DNA from: Streptomyces graminilatus
Lineage (GTDB): Bacteria > Actinomycetota > Actinomycetes > Streptomycetales > Streptomycetaceae
Assembly (NCBI RefSeq): GCF_001418565.1
Contig: NZ_LIQQ01000297.1
Coordinates: 1-58,708, forward strand
Direction of reading: 5' to 3'
Length of the DNA stretch: 58,708 bases
Below the pieces are notes generated by a model. That model saw only the letters and a list, made by a program, of their open reading frames with translations, was not told the origin of the DNA and did no database searches. Position 1 is the first letter of the stretch; every line of letters starts with the position of its first letter. A program made the position numbers and the translations under genes. Shown piece after piece: positions 31,345 to 41,464 of this stretch.

Positions 31345-33453
31345 TTACCGGACGCGACGGAGACGGAAGACCGCCGCGTCGAGATCACCCTTCAGGCCGG
31401 TCCGCAGGCCGCGGTGCAGGAGCACGGCACCTCGATAGATTTCGCCCGTTTCGGGGCATTCATACGTCGCCGACGGGTCAAGTCCGCGCAACCGCAACGC
31501 GGGTACGGGCTCGCCGTAGTGCTGCGCCTGGAGCCAGGCGAGGACGACGGTCTCGTCCCCGAGCACGTACTGCACCGCGCTCAGTCCACCGGCCGGGCGC
31601 CGCAGCCGGTAGAGGTCGCCGCGCTGCACGACGGGGCGGATCTCCTTGTAGAGAGCCACCCATTCCCCGGCCTCGGCCAGCTCCTCCTCCGTCCACTTCG
31701 TGAGGTCGCCGCCGACGCCGAGCACCCCGGCCATCGAACTCACGAACCGGAACCGCAGCGAGCTGACCCGGCCGTTGAGCTGGGTGTTCGGGCTGTCGGT
31801 GACCCAGGCTGCCATGACCCGCGCCGGATGGATCTGGCTGAAGCCCTCCTGGATGGCGAGACGGTCCAGCGGGTCGGTGTTGTCGGAGGTCCACACCTGG
31901 TCCGTACGGGCGAGGACCCCGAGGTCGATCCGGCCACCGCCGCCCGAGCACGACTCGAAGGCGACTCCGGGGTGGGCCGCCCGCAGCCGGTCCAGCAGGT
32001 CGTACAGCCCGTGCACATGGTCGACCCACAGGCGCTGCGGGTAGTCCTCGCCGGGCCAGCCGGCGTCGGTGAAGCAGCGGTTGAAGTCCCACTTCACATA
32101 GTCGACCGGAGTGCTGGAGAGCAGCCCGTCGAGCTGCTCCCAGAGGTACTCGCGCACGTCCTCGCGCGCGAGGTTCAGCACGAGCTGGTTGCGGAGCTCG
32201 GTCCGCCTGCGTCCCGGCTGGAACTGCACCCAGTCGGGGTGCGCGCGGTACAGATCGCTGTCCGGGTTGACCATCTCCGGCTCGACCCAGATCCCGAACT
32301 GCATCCCCAGAGCGTGCACGTACTCGGCGAGCGGCTTCAGGCCCGCCGGGAACCGGTCCGGGTTGGGCGTCCAGTCGCCGAGACCGGCCCGGTCGCTGGT
32401 CCGGGCCCCGAACCAGCCGTCGTCCACGACGAACAGCTCGACGCCGATCGCGGCGGCCCGCCGGGCCAGCGTCCCCTGCTGTTCCTCGGAGATGTCGAAC
32501 TCCGTGGCCTCCCAGGAGTTGTAGAGCACGGGCCGGTCCCGGTCCGCGTCCGGGACCACGAACGCGCGCTGGTACGCGTGCCACGCCCGGCTCGCCCCGC
32601 CGTGCCCCGAGTCGGTCCACAGCCCCGCGAAGACGGGCGTGGTGAAGGACTCGCCCGCCGCCAGGCGCAGCAGGCCCGAGTCGTCGTATCCGGCGCCCCC
32701 GGTGATCTGCACGCGCGCGTCGGGCAACTGGGCGACGGCGATCCGCCACGACCCGGACCAGCCGAGCGCGCACGCGTACACCTCACCGCGTTCCTCGGTC
32801 GCGTCGGTGTCGAGCGCCACCCAGGGCAGGTGCTGGTGCCCGGTGTGTCCGCGCCTGCTGCCGATGACCTTCTCACCGTAGGTGAGGTCCGTCCGCACGA
32901 GCCGGGACTCGGCGGCCCAGCGGCCGTGGAGCTGGGAGAGCCGCCAGTCGTCGCGCTCGGGGAGTGTCCAGGTGGCGGAGTCCGCGCGGAGCAGCTCCAG
33001 CGGGCCGGTGCCTTCTCCCCCGTCATGGGTGAGGGTCACCCAGCGCTCCACCACGTCGTGGCGCATCCGGTAGTGGAGCGTGATCACCAGCTCCGAGTCC
33101 CGGAACCGCAGCCGCAGTTCGTCACCCTCGCCGCCTTCGCCGCCGTCCTCGGTCTCGTACGCCTCGAAGCGCCACTCGGTGCCGCGGCGCTCGTCGGTCC
33201 GCACGGACAGCGCGGGCCGGACGAAACGTGGGCCGCCCTCGACCGGGTACTCCTCACGGCCGTCGAGCGGGGCCTCGAAGGGCCAGTAGCCCGGCAGCGG
33301 ACGAACCGCGAGCGACTCGGCGTCGGCGAGGGCGATCCGCGGACCCCAGTGCAGGTGCAGCAGTTCGTCGTCCTCGGTGAGATGGACGGCGTAACTGCTG
33401 GTGGGCCCCGAGAGAAGCCAGGTACGACCGGTTCCGGCGATTTCCAGCATCAT
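31345..33453 (-). CDS. Alpha-galactosidase (GH36)
   Basis: A ~702-residue glycoside hydrolase family 36 protein with an N-terminal beta-sandwich and a central TIM barrel. The nucleophile Asp is in VDYVKWDFNR and the acid/base Asp in WTSDNTDPLDRL; FVVDDGWFGAR and CSGGGGRIDLG are further GH36 signatures. It hydrolyses alpha-1,6-galactosides such as melibiose or raffinose. There is no signal peptide, so it acts inside the cell. The exact start is uncertain: GTG 33462, ATG 33453 or ATG 33450; GGGGGG just upstream favours one of the ATGs. It is divergent from the phosphatase gene, with no sugar transporter next to it. Confidence 0.9.
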   Translation of the reverse strand: MMLEIAGTGRTWLLSGPTSSYAVHLTEDDELLHLHWGPRIALADAESLAVRPLPGYWPFEAPLDGREEYPVEGGPRFVRPALSVRTDERRGTEWRFEAYETEDGGEGGEGDELRLRFRDSELVITLHYRMRHDVVERWVTLTHDGGEGTGPLELLRADSATWTLPERDDWRLSQLHGRWAAESRLVRTDLTYGEKVIGSRRGHTGHQHLPWVALDTDATEERGEVYACALGWSGSWRIAVAQLPDARVQITGGAGYDDSGLLRLAAGESFTTPVFAGLWTDSGHGGASRAWHAYQRAFVVPDADRDRPVLYNSWEATEFDISEEQQGTLARRAAAIGVELFVVDDGWFGARTSDRAGLGDWTPNPDRFPAGLKPLAEYVHALGMQFGIWVEPEMVNPDSDLYRAHPDWVQFQPGRRRTELRNQLVLNLAREDVREYLWEQLDGLLSSTPVDYVKWDFNRCFTDAGWPGEDYPQRLWVDHVHGLYDLLDRLRAAHPGVAFESCSGGGGRIDLGVLARTDQVWTSDNTDPLDRLAIQEGFSQIHPARVMAAWVTDSPNTQLNGRVSSLRFRFVSSMAGVLGVGGDLTKWTEEELAEAGEWVALYKEIRPVVQRGDLYRLRRPAGGLSAVQYVLGDETVVLAWLQAQHYGEPVPALRLRGLDPSATYECPETGEIYRGAVLLHRGLRTGLKGDLDAAVFRLRRVR

Positions 33454-33620
33454 GCCCCCCACAGATCCGAACAGGTGCGCTCAAGCGTCAACATCATGGG
33501 TGCCAGGGCCCCGGACGGCAACGCCTGTGCAAAACTCATTGGCCTGCTCACCCATGTCGTATCGTCGAAGCGCGCCCGTCGACGAGCAGCGTCCACGGGG
33601 CGGTGTGGGAGGGAGCTCTC

Positions 33621-34418
33621 GTGACCCAGCAGGTCCCGTCGACCGAGCCCGAACTGGGCGGCGTACGAAACTTCCGTGACGTGGGCGGCCTCCCGACGGT
33701 GGACGGACGGCGGGTGGCGCACGGACGGCTGTTCCGAAGCGGTCATCTCGCGCACGCGACCGACGAGGACGCGGCGTTCCTCAACTCCCTCGGGCTGCAC
33801 ACGATCTTCGACTTCCGCAACGCGGCGGACATCCGCCTGGAGGGGCCGGACGTCGAACTGCCCGGCGTGCGCAACGTGAACATCCCGCTGTCCGACCCGG
33901 CGCACGGCGCGGAGTTCTGGAAGATGGTCCGGGACGGCGATCTCGACGAGCTGCGCGGTGTGCTGGGCGACGGGAAGGGCGAGCAGCGGATGATCGACTC
34001 CTACCGGGAGATCGTCAGGGACCGCACGGCCGAGCACTCCCGGATGCTGCACGCGCTGGCCGAGGACAGTGTCCCGGCCCTGATGCACTGTGCGGCCGGC
34101 AAGGACCGCGCGGGCCTGTCCATCGCGGTGACGCTGCTCGCCGTCGGGGTGGAGCGCGGGGCCATCGTGGCCGACTACATGGAGTCGAACGCGCGGCACC
34201 GCCGCTACAAGGTGCACCGCAACGGCTCCGGGGCCGAGGTCTACAGCCCCGAGGTCCTGGAGCTGCTCAACCCGCTCTTCGGCACCCGGCCCGAGTATCT
34301 GACGGCGGCGATCGAGACGGTCGAGGAGACCTGGGGCAGCGTCGACGGCTATCTGGAGCGGGGCCTGGGCATCACGCCGGAGGTGCGGGAGCGGTTGCGC
34401 GAGCGGTTCCTCGACTGA
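33621..34418 (+). CDS. Tyrosine-protein phosphatase (Y_phosphatase3 / PtpB-like)
   Basis: A 265-residue phosphatase with the C-x5-R active site in MHCAAGKDRAG and the N-terminal NFRDVGGLPT and RLFRSGHL motifs of the MptpB-like family; FDFRNAAD supplies the usual aspartate region. It should dephosphorylate tyrosine, serine/threonine or phosphoinositide substrates in the cytoplasm. The GTG at 33621 has GGGAG 5 nt upstream; the frame also has a GTG at 33603 without a ribosome site. Monocistronic. Confidence 0.87.
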   Translation: MTQQVPSTEPELGGVRNFRDVGGLPTVDGRRVAHGRLFRSGHLAHATDEDAAFLNSLGLHTIFDFRNAADIRLEGPDVELPGVRNVNIPLSDPAHGAEFWKMVRDGDLDELRGVLGDGKGEQRMIDSYREIVRDRTAEHSRMLHALAEDSVPALMHCAAGKDRAGLSIAVTLLAVGVERGAIVADYMESNARHRRYKVHRNGSGAEVYSPEVLELLNPLFGTRPEYLTAAIETVEETWGSVDGYLERGLGITPEVRERLRERFLD

Positions 34419-34437
34419 CCTGGGCCGCCTGCGTCGG

Positions 34438-34560
34438 CTACCGCTTCGCGCCCACCTCGAACAGCAGATAGATGAAGCCGGCGAAGAGGTGTCCGACCGC
34501 GATGTAGATGATCAGCCGGACCCACAGGGCCCGGGGGAACTTCTCCTCCATGTCGGTCAT
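34438..34560 (-). CDS. 40-residue single-span membrane peptide (DUF6126-like)
   Basis: A 40-residue peptide with a charged N-terminus (MTDMEEKFPRALW) and one hydrophobic segment (IIYIAVGHLFAGFIYLLF), ending GAKR. Its ATG overlaps the stop of the cupin-XRE regulator (ATGA), so the two are translationally coupled. Small proteins of this type sit next to such regulators in Streptomyces hopanoid loci. Function unknown; it may anchor or sense at the membrane. Confidence 0.72.
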   Translation of the reverse strand: MTDMEEKFPRALWVRLIIYIAVGHLFAGFIYLLFEVGAKR

Positions 34561-35171
34561 GGCGTCACTCCAGGGGTCGGGCCGATGCAGAGGCCGGCGG
34601 TGGGGCTCTGCAGCAGGGTGTGGACGAAGAGCAGGTCGGTGCCGTCGCGGCCGTCGGCGGCGAGGCGGTGCGGGGTCAGCGAGTCGAAGTGCGCGCTGTC
34701 GCCGGGTGCGAGGAGGTGTGCGGTGTCCCCGAGGCGCAGTCGCAGCCGCCCCTTGAGGACGTACAGCCACTCCTCGCCGGGGTGCACGCGCACGATGTCG
34801 CCCTGCGCGCCGTGCGGCACATGGACGCGCAGGGCCTGCATTCCGCGTCCGGACGCACCGGCCTGCCAGTAGGACCAGCCGCCCGCGGCCGTCGGTTCCA
34901 TGTCGGCGGCGCGTACGATGGCGTCCCGGTCGGCGACGGTCTCACCGAGCAGTTCGGAGACCGTCGTACCGTAGATACGGGCCAGCCCGAGCAGCATCGG
35001 CAGCGAAGGCTGGCGCTGCCCGGTCTCCAGGCGGGAGAGATGGGCGGCCGACAGTCCGGCGGACCGCGCCGCCGCCTCCAGGGTGAGGGAGGCCCGGCGG
35101 CGCAGCGCCCGGAGCTGCGGTGCGACGACGGGCAGGTCCTCGACCGGCCCGGACTCTTCGGGAAGGCTCAT
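34557..35171 (-). CDS. XRE-type HTH regulator with C-terminal cupin
   Basis: A 204-residue protein with an N-terminal Cro/CI helix-turn-helix (residues ~18-75: LRALRRRASLTLEAAARSAG, LSAAHLSRLETGQRQPSL) and a C-terminal cupin (~110-190: RVHPGEEWLYVLKGRLRLRL, GDSAHFDSLTPHRL) that probably binds a small ligand. ATG 35171 is preferred; a TTG at 35201 lies within an upstream palindrome. Two copies of a 15-bp palindrome just upstream suggest autoregulation. It follows the hopanoid operon on the same strand and may control it. Confidence 0.85.
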   Translation of the reverse strand: MSLPEESGPVEDLPVVAPQLRALRRRASLTLEAAARSAGLSAAHLSRLETGQRQPSLPMLLGLARIYGTTVSELLGETVADRDAIVRAADMEPTAAGGWSYWQAGASGRGMQALRVHVPHGAQGDIVRVHPGEEWLYVLKGRLRLRLGDTAHLLAPGDSAHFDSLTPHRLAADGRDGTDLLFVHTLLQSPTAGLCIGPTPGVTP

Positions 35172-35191
35172 GTCTCCATTCAGCCGCAGCC

Positions 35192-35226
35192 TTGCCTCCA
35201 AGGCAAATAACTTGCCTCAGAGGCAA
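35192..35226. promoter_or_regulatory. Tandem 15-bp palindromic operators of the cupin-XRE gene
   Basis: TTGCCTCCAAGGCAA (35192-35206) and TTGCCTCAGAGGCAA (35212-35226) are two near-identical palindromes (TTGCCT-3-AGGCAA) with centres 20 bp apart, separated by ATAAC. They lie 21 bp before the regulator's ATG and are strong candidates for its own binding sites. Confidence 0.72.
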
Positions 35227-35267
35227 AACCCGGGATGTCGGCCCACTTCGTTTCGGCCGCCGCCCTC

Positions 35268-36677
35268 CTACCTGTTGGCCACCGCCTGCTTGACCAGCGT
35301 CTTCCCGAAGTCCCACATCAGCCCGCTGCCGCTGTGCGCGTCGTCCATCACGGCGGTGAAGGCGTCCACGAAGCGGTCCACCTCCCGTTCGCCGACGATC
35401 AGTGGCGGAATCAGCTTGATCACCTCCAGGTGATCGCCGGAGACCTGGGTCAGGATCCGGTGCCGCTGAAGCAGCGGTACGACGACCATCTGGGCGAACA
35501 ATCCCTTGCGGGCGGCCTGAAGCATCGTCCAACGGCCACGCAGCGTAAGCGACTTGGGCTTGCCGAACTCGATGCCGATCATCAGGCCCCGGCCGCGCAC
35601 GTCGGCCAGCAGCTCGTACTTGTCGACCAGCGCCGCCAGCCGGGACCTCAACGACTCCCCCGTCACCCGGGCATTGGCGACGATCTGCTCGTTCTCCATG
35701 ACCGACAGCGCTGCGAGGCCCGCCGCCATGGCCTGGGCGTTGCCCCCGAAGCTCGCCGAGTGCACGAGGACGCGGTCGATCGACGAGTAGACCTTCTTGA
35801 AGATCCACTCCTTGCCGATCGTGGCGCCGACGGGCACATAGCCGCCGGACAGTGCCTTCGCCACGCACACCAGGTCGGGCTCGACCCCTTCCTCGTGCTG
35901 GTAGGCGTAGAAGTCGCCGGTCCGCCCGAGGCCGGTCTGCACCTCGTCCGCGATGAGGAGCGCCTTGTGCCGGTGCAGCAACTCCTGGGCGGCGCGCAGA
36001 TATCCGGGGGGCGCCTCGTGCACGCCCTTGCCCTGGATCGGCTCGACGATCAGGGCGGCCACGTCTCCCTTCTTCAACTCCCGTGCCAGGGCGTCGAGAT
36101 CGCCGAGGGGGACGGCGGTGTCGGGCAGCAGGGGCGCGAAGCCGTCCCGGAAGCCGTCCTCGCCGTTGACGGAGAGGGAGCCGGTGGTCAGGCCGTGGAA
36201 GGCGTGCGAGCAGTACAGGACGCGGGGTTTCCCGGTGGCGTACCGGGCGAACTTGAGCGCGGTCTCCACCGCCTCCGTACCGCTGTTGCCGAAGAACACC
36301 CGGTCCAGGTGCGGGCTGTGGGTGAGGAGCCGCTCCGCGAGCAGTCCGGGCAGCGGCTGGCAGTCGAAGCGGGTGAGGTCGGCGAGCTGGGCGTCGAGGA
36401 CGTCGTGCAGCGCCTTGCGGACCACGGGGTGATGGCGGCCGAGGCCCATCACCCCGAACCCGGCCAGCATGTCGAGGTAGTCGTCGCCGTCGGCGTCCCA
36501 GAAGTAGGCGCCCTCGGCCCGCTCGTAGACCTTGTCGAAGCCGATGGTGTGCAGCATGCGCGGGAGCTGGTGGTTGAGGTGTCTGGCGTGCAGCTCGTAG
36601 CGTTCGGCGCCGCGCTCGGCCAGCAGCGCGGCGAGGTCGAACTCCCCGGACGGGTAACCGGGTTCAGCGGTCGTCAT
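35268..36677 (-). CDS. hpnO: Class III aminotransferase of hopanoid side-chain synthesis (HpnO-like)
   Basis: A 469-residue PLP-dependent class III aminotransferase. It carries [18 protein letters not shown] near residue 130, [13 protein letters not shown], the Asp in [15 protein letters not shown] and the PLP lysine in [14 protein letters not shown]. In hopanoid loci this enzyme aminates the ribosylhopane-derived aldehyde to aminobacteriohopanetriol. Its ATG overlaps the dxs stop (ATGA), and it is the last biosynthetic gene of the operon. Confidence 0.87.
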   Translation of the reverse strand: MTTAEPGYPSGEFDLAALLAERGAERYELHARHLNHQLPRMLHTIGFDKVYERAEGAYFWDADGDDYLDMLAGFGVMGLGRHHPVVRKALHDVLDAQLADLTRFDCQPLPGLLAERLLTHSPHLDRVFFGNSGTEAVETALKFARYATGKPRVLYCSHAFHGLTTGSLSVNGEDGFRDGFAPLLPDTAVPLGDLDALARELKKGDVAALIVEPIQGKGVHEAPPGYLRAAQELLHRHKALLIADEVQTGLGRTGDFYAYQHEEGVEPDLVCVAKALSGGYVPVGATIGKEWIFKKVYSSIDRVLVHSASFGGNAQAMAAGLAALSVMENEQIVANARVTGESLRSRLAALVDKYELLADVRGRGLMIGIEFGKPKSLTLRGRWTMLQAARKGLFAQMVVVPLLQRHRILTQVSGDHLEVIKLIPPLIVGEREVDRFVDAFTAVMDDAHSGSGLMWDFGKTLVKQAVANR

Positions 36678-38596
36678 TCCTGTTTCTCCTTGGACTTCCC
36701 CATGGACATCCCCCGGGACGGCTCTTCCCTGGTGGCCAGTCCGGCGCTGATCCGTCCGGCGATCTCGACGGGGGTCAGGCCGATGTCGGCGAGCACCTCG
36801 CCGCGCTTGGCGTGCGCGAGGAACTGCTCCGGGATGCCGAACCGCCGTACGGGTACGTCGACTTCGGCGTCGCCGAGTGCCAGCGCCACCGCCGCGCCGA
36901 CCCCGGAGGCCCGGCTGTTGTCCTCGACGACGGCCACCATGCGGTGCCCGGCGGCCAGGCCCGGCAGTGCGGGGTCGACGGGTTTGACCCAACGCGGGTC
37001 CACGACCGTGCAGTTGATGCCGCGTGCCGCCAACAGCTCGACTGTCTGGAGGCACACCGGAGCCATCACGCCGACGGCCACCAGCAGGACGTCGGCGGCC
37101 TCCTCCGACCGGTGCAGCACATGCATGCCGCCGATATGGCCGACGGCCTCGATCGCCGGTCCCACCGACTCCTTGGGGAAGCGGATCAGCGTGGGCGCGT
37201 CGTCGACGGCCACCGCCTCCCGTAGCTGGGCGCGGAGTTGGTCGGCGTCGCGTGGTGCGGCGATCCGCAGGCCGGGGACGACCTGGAGGATCGACAGGTC
37301 CCACATGCCGTTGTGCGAGGCGCCGTCGACTCCCGTGACACCGGCGCGGTCCAGCACGAACGTCACCCCGCACCGGTGCAGCGCCACGTCCATCAGCAGT
37401 TGGTCGAAGGCACGGTTGAGGAAGGTGGCGTACACGGCGACGACGGGATGCAGACCGCCCGTCGCCAGCCCCGCCGCCGAGACGGCCGCGTGCTGTTCGG
37501 CGATCCCGACGTCCCACACCCGGTCCGGGAACCGTTCGGCGAACCTGCCGAGGCCCACCGGGTGCAGCATGGCCGCCGTGATCGCGACGACGTCGTCCCG
37601 CTCCTCCCCGATCCTGACGATCTCGTCGCCGAACACCGACGTCCAGGAAGGCCCGTTGGAGGGCGCGAGCGGCTCGCAGGTGAGCGGGTCCATCACACCG
37701 ACGGTGTGGAAGTGGTCCTCCTCGTGCGAGCGCGCGGGCTCGTATCCGCGCCCCTTCTCGGTCAGGCAGTGGACGAGCACGGGCCCGTGGAAGCGCTTCG
37801 CGCGCCGCAGCGCCGACTCCACGGCCCCGATGTCGTGCCCGTCGATCGGGCCGACGTACTTCAGCCCCAGGTCCTCGAACATGCCCTGCGGGGCGAACGC
37901 GTCCTTGAACCCCTTCTTCGCGCCGTGCAGCGACTCGTAGAGGGTGTTGCCGATGAGCGGGGTGCGCAGCAGTACGTCCTTGCCCCAGGCCAGCACCTGC
38001 TCGTAGCTGTCCGTCGTACGCAGGGTCGCCAGGTGGTTGGCGAGGCCCCCTATGGTGGGCGAGTAGGAGCGTTCGTTGTCGTTGACGACGATGATCAGCG
38101 GCCGGTCCTTGGCCGCCGCGATGTTGTTGAGCGCCTCCCAGGCCATCCCGCCGGTGAGCGCGCCGTCGCCGATGACCGCGACGACATGGCCCTTCTCACC
38201 CTGCACCTGGCGGGCCTTCGCGAGCCCGTCGGCCCAGCCGAGCGCGGTGGACGCGTGGCTGTTCTCGATGACGTCGTGCTCGGACTCCTCACGCGAGGGA
38301 TAGCCGGAGAGGCCGCCCTTGCCGCGCAGCTTGGAGAAGTCCTGACGCCCTGTCAGGAGTTTGTGTACGTAGCTCTGATGGCCGGTGTCCCACAGGATGC
38401 GGTCGACCGGCGACTCGAAGACCCGGTGGAGTGCGATGGAGAGTTCCACCACCCCCAGATTGGGCCCGAGATGGCCGCCGGTCCTGGCGACCGCGTGCAC
38501 CAGGAACTCCCGTATCTCGTCGGACAGTTCGCCGAGTTGCGCCTCGGACAGCGCCTTCAGGTCGCGTGGTCCCCGGATGTTCTCCAGAATCGTCAC
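36674..38596 (-). CDS. dxs: 1-Deoxy-D-xylulose-5-phosphate synthase
   Basis: A 640-residue thiamine-diphosphate enzyme joining pyruvate and glyceraldehyde-3-phosphate, the first step of the MEP isoprenoid pathway. The TPP motif is [16 protein letters not shown], catalytic histidines are in TGHQSYVHK, and the transketolase central and C-terminal domains are complete. The GTG start has GAGGGGG 7 nt upstream. Its place between ispG and the aminotransferase marks it as a hopanoid-dedicated copy; Streptomyces usually have a second dxs elsewhere. Confidence 0.95.
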   Translation of the reverse strand: MTILENIRGPRDLKALSEAQLGELSDEIREFLVHAVARTGGHLGPNLGVVELSIALHRVFESPVDRILWDTGHQSYVHKLLTGRQDFSKLRGKGGLSGYPSREESEHDVIENSHASTALGWADGLAKARQVQGEKGHVVAVIGDGALTGGMAWEALNNIAAAKDRPLIIVVNDNERSYSPTIGGLANHLATLRTTDSYEQVLAWGKDVLLRTPLIGNTLYESLHGAKKGFKDAFAPQGMFEDLGLKYVGPIDGHDIGAVESALRRAKRFHGPVLVHCLTEKGRGYEPARSHEEDHFHTVGVMDPLTCEPLAPSNGPSWTSVFGDEIVRIGEERDDVVAITAAMLHPVGLGRFAERFPDRVWDVGIAEQHAAVSAAGLATGGLHPVVAVYATFLNRAFDQLLMDVALHRCGVTFVLDRAGVTGVDGASHNGMWDLSILQVVPGLRIAAPRDADQLRAQLREAVAVDDAPTLIRFPKESVGPAIEAVGHIGGMHVLHRSEEAADVLLVAVGVMAPVCLQTVELLAARGINCTVVDPRWVKPVDPALPGLAAGHRMVAVVEDNSRASGVGAAVALALGDAEVDVPVRRFGIPEQFLAHAKRGEVLADIGLTPVEIAGRISAGLATREEPSRGMSMGKSKEKQE

Positions 38597-38638
38597 GCTC
38601 GGGCCCCCTCTTCTTCCGTACTCGTCTGCCCGTGCTGT

Positions 38639-39796
38639 TCAGCTCACGGTGACCGCCGGTTCCCCCGACGCGACGCCGTCCCGCTCCATCTGTTCGGCGA
38701 TCTTCATCGCCTCCTCGATCAGGGTCTCCACGATCTTCGACTCGGGCACCGTCTTGATGACCTCGCCCTTGACGAAGATCTGCCCCTTGCCGTTGCCGGA
38801 GGCGACCCCGAGGTCCGCCTCCCGTGCCTCTCCGGGGCCGTTGACCACGCACCCCATGACCGCGACGCGCAACGGCACCTCCATGCCCTCAAGGCCGGCC
38901 GTGACCTGGTCGGCGAGCCGGTACACGTCGACCTGGGCACGCCCGCAGGACGGACAGGACACGATCTCCAGCCGCCGTTGGCGCAGGTTCAGCGACTCCA
39001 GGATCTGGATGCCGACCTTGACCTCCTCGACCGGCGGCGCGGACAGCGAGACCCGGATCGTGTCCCCGATGCCCTCGCCGAGCAACGCCCCGAAGGCCAC
39101 AGCCGACTTGATGGTCCCCTGGAAGGCGGGACCGGCCTCGGTGACGCCCAGGTGCAGCGGGTAGTCGCAGCGTTCGGCGAGCAGCCGGTAGGCGTTGACC
39201 ATGATGACCGGGTCGTTGTGCTTGACGGAGATCTTGATGTCCCGGAAGCCGTGCTCCTCGAAGAGGGACGCCTCCCACAGCGCCGACTCGACGAGCGCCT
39301 CGGGCGTCGCCCTGCCGTACTTCTGGAGCAGACGGCGGTCCAGGGAACCGGCGTTGACCCCGATCCGGATCGGCGTGCCGTGGTCGTTCGCGGCGCGCGC
39401 GATCTCCCGCACCTTGTCGTCGAACTGCTTGATGTTGCCGGGATTGACGCGGACGGCGGCGCAGCCGGCCTCGATCGCGGCGAACACGTACTTCGGCTGG
39501 AAGTGGATGTCCGCGATCACCGGGATCTGCGACTTGCGCGCGATGGTCGCCAACGCGTCCGCGTCGTCCTGCGTGGGGCAGGCGACGCGGACGATCTGGC
39601 AGCCGGACGCGGTGAGTTCGGCGATCTGCTGAAGCGTGGCGCCGATGTCCGACGTACGCGTCGTCGTCATCGACTGGACCGACACCGGGGCCCCGCCCCC
39701 GACCGCCACCGGCCCGACCTCGATGCGCCGGGAGACCCGGCGCTCGGCGATCGGACGGACCGGTACCTCGGGGACGCCCAAGGAGACGGCGGTCAT
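38639..39796 (-). CDS. ispG: 4-Hydroxy-3-methylbut-2-enyl diphosphate synthase
   Basis: A 385-residue [4Fe-4S] enzyme of the MEP pathway (GcpE). It has an N-terminal TIM-barrel region ([42 protein letters not shown]) and cluster-binding cysteines in CPSCGR and [15 protein letters not shown]. The ATG at 39796 has GGGAGTGAGGTC upstream; the earlier start at 39829 lies inside hpnH. It begins 4 bp after the hpnH stop and supplies precursors for the same operon. Confidence 0.95.
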   Translation of the reverse strand: MTAVSLGVPEVPVRPIAERRVSRRIEVGPVAVGGGAPVSVQSMTTTRTSDIGATLQQIAELTASGCQIVRVACPTQDDADALATIARKSQIPVIADIHFQPKYVFAAIEAGCAAVRVNPGNIKQFDDKVREIARAANDHGTPIRIGVNAGSLDRRLLQKYGRATPEALVESALWEASLFEEHGFRDIKISVKHNDPVIMVNAYRLLAERCDYPLHLGVTEAGPAFQGTIKSAVAFGALLGEGIGDTIRVSLSAPPVEEVKVGIQILESLNLRQRRLEIVSCPSCGRAQVDVYRLADQVTAGLEGMEVPLRVAVMGCVVNGPGEAREADLGVASGNGKGQIFVKGEVIKTVPESKIVETLIEEAMKIAEQMERDGVASGEPAVTVS

Positions 39797-39800
39797 GACC

Positions 39801-40823
39801 TCACTCCCTGTTTCCCGCGACGGTCTCACGCATGGCGCGCAGGGACTCCTTCAGGGAACCCATGGTGGCCATGACGGCCGTCGGCTCGTAGCCGCAGTGC
39901 GCCATGCAGTTGGCGCACCGGTCGTCCTTGCCCCGGCCGTACGAGTCCCAGTCGGTCTTCTCGATGAGGTCCTTGTACGTCGTCACGTACCCGTCGCTCA
40001 TCAGGTAGCAGGGCTTCTGCCAGCCGAACAGCGAGTAGTTCGGGATCGCCCACGCCGTGCACGGGAAGTCGACCTTGCCCTCCAGGAAGTCCAGGAAGAG
40101 CGGGGAGTGGTTGAGCCGCCAGCGCCGCCGGTTGCCGCCGCCGAACGCCTTCCTGAACAGCTCGCGGGTCTGCTCGACGCCGAGGAAGTGCTCCTGGTCG
40201 GGAGCCTTCTCGTAGGCGTAGGCGGGCGAGATCATCATCTCGTCGACCTTGAGGTCGTCGTTGAGGAAGTTGAGCACCTCGATGATGGTCTGCGGGGTGT
40301 CGGTGTTGAAGAAGGTCGAGTTGGTGGTGACCCGGAAGCCGCGCTTCTTGGCCTCCTTGATGGCGGCGACCGCCTCGTCGAACACCCCTTCCTTCGCGAC
40401 GGACTCGTCGTGCCGCTCGCGCAGGCCGTCGATGTGCACGGCGAACGCGAAGAACGGCGACGGCGTGAACTTGTCCATCTTCTTGCGCAGCAGCATCGCG
40501 TTGGTGCACAGGAAGACGTACTTCTTCCGCGCCACCAACTGCCGCACGATCTCGTCGATATGAGGGTGCATCAGGGGTTCACCGCCCGCGATGGACACCA
40601 TGGGCGCCCCGGACTCCAGCACCGCTCCGACGGCCTGGGCGACCGGCATGCGCTGCTTGAGCACACCCGCCGGATGCTGGATCTTCCCGCAGCCCTCGCA
40701 CTTGAGGTTGCAGGCGTAGAGCGGTTCGAGTTCGACGATCAGCGGGAACTTGTCCCGCCTGCGGATTTTCTGTTCGGCCAAATATGTAGCGACCTTGATG
40801 GTCTGGCGGAGCGGCATGGCCAT
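39801..40823 (-). CDS. hpnH: Adenosylhopane synthase, radical SAM
   Basis: A 340-residue radical SAM protein with the Cx3Cx2C cluster motif in [12 protein letters not shown] and the SAM-binding GGEP motif in [14 protein letters not shown]-terminal SPASM-like cysteine group is in [15 protein letters not shown]. It adds the 5'-deoxyadenosyl radical to diploptene to form adenosylhopane. The ATG has a perfect AGGAGGTGAG 4-5 nt upstream; the longer frame to 40862 is not needed. It follows hpnG by 5 bp. Confidence 0.94.
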   Translation of the reverse strand: MAMPLRQTIKVATYLAEQKIRRRDKFPLIVELEPLYACNLKCEGCGKIQHPAGVLKQRMPVAQAVGAVLESGAPMVSIAGGEPLMHPHIDEIVRQLVARKKYVFLCTNAMLLRKKMDKFTPSPFFAFAVHIDGLRERHDESVAKEGVFDEAVAAIKEAKKRGFRVTTNSTFFNTDTPQTIIEVLNFLNDDLKVDEMMISPAYAYEKAPDQEHFLGVEQTRELFRKAFGGGNRRRWRLNHSPLFLDFLEGKVDFPCTAWAIPNYSLFGWQKPCYLMSDGYVTTYKDLIEKTDWDSYGRGKDDRCANCMAHCGYEPTAVMATMGSLKESLRAMRETVAGNRE

Positions 40824-40828
40824 CTGGC

Positions 40829-41464
40829 TCACCTCCTGGGGAGCAGCAAGGAACGGTGCCATTCGACAAAAGCGGGAAGGACCGAACGAAGAACGCGGAA
40901 GGCCGATATTCCACCGCGAAGTGTGCCGATCCGGACGAGTTCATGTTCTGGAGCGTCCACGACCACCCGTACGGCCGCAACCGGGCGCACGCCCGTGCGC
41001 ACGGCGCAGTGGAGCGTGGCCGCCGACTCCATGTCGACCGCGATTGCGCCGGTCGCGAGCAGATCCGCCCGTTCGTGACCGCGTACGACGTGATCGGAGC
41101 CGATGAGAAGGCCGGTGTGGACGGTGTGCCCGGGCACGGCACGCACCAGTTCCTTGACGAGGAGCTCGGTGCCGTCGCAGCGGGTGGTGCCGCGCGGGTC
41201 CCGGGTCTCCTCGGCGACGACCAGGTCACCGGGGTGCATCCCGGGGGCCAGTCCCGCGCAGAAGCCGGTGGCCAGCACGACGGCGTCGCGCAGCGCCGGG
41301 TCGGCGAGGGCCCGGGTGACGGCCGTCTCGGCGGCCTCGGGCCCCATTCCCGTACGCAGCACGGTGACGGCCGTGTCGCCGAGTCCGCCCCGGCGCAGGG
41401 CGAGCCGTTCGATGCCGAGCGCGCAGGCGATCAGCAGCGGGGCCGGGGCGGGCCGCCCGTCCAT
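40829..41464 (-). CDS. hpnG: Hopanoid-associated nucleoside phosphorylase
   Basis: A 211-residue member of the nucleosidase/phosphorylase superfamily. It has a VLATGFCAGLAPGMHPGDLV segment and the purine-site Glu in AIAVDMESAATLH. It removes adenine from adenosylhopane to give ribosylhopane. Its ATG overlaps the shc stop (TGATG) and it precedes hpnH directly. Confidence 0.9.
   Translation of the reverse strand: MDGRPAPAPLLIACALGIERLALRRGGLGDTAVTVLRTGMGPEAAETAVTRALADPALRDAVVLATGFCAGLAPGMHPGDLVVAEETRDPRGTTRCDGTELLVKELVRAVPGHTVHTGLLIGSDHVVRGHERADLLATGAIAVDMESAATLHCAVRTGVRPVAAVRVVVDAPEHELVRIGTLRGGISAFRVLRSVLPAFVEWHRSLLLPRR

Noticed and set aside
31414..33624. 736-codon open frame antisense to the alpha-galactosidase
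   Set aside because: Shadow frame of a high-GC gene; no domains, and the opposite strand encodes an intact GH36 enzyme.
37238..39874. 878-codon open frame antisense to dxs and ispG
   Set aside because: Spans several real genes on the other strand and has no recognisable motifs.
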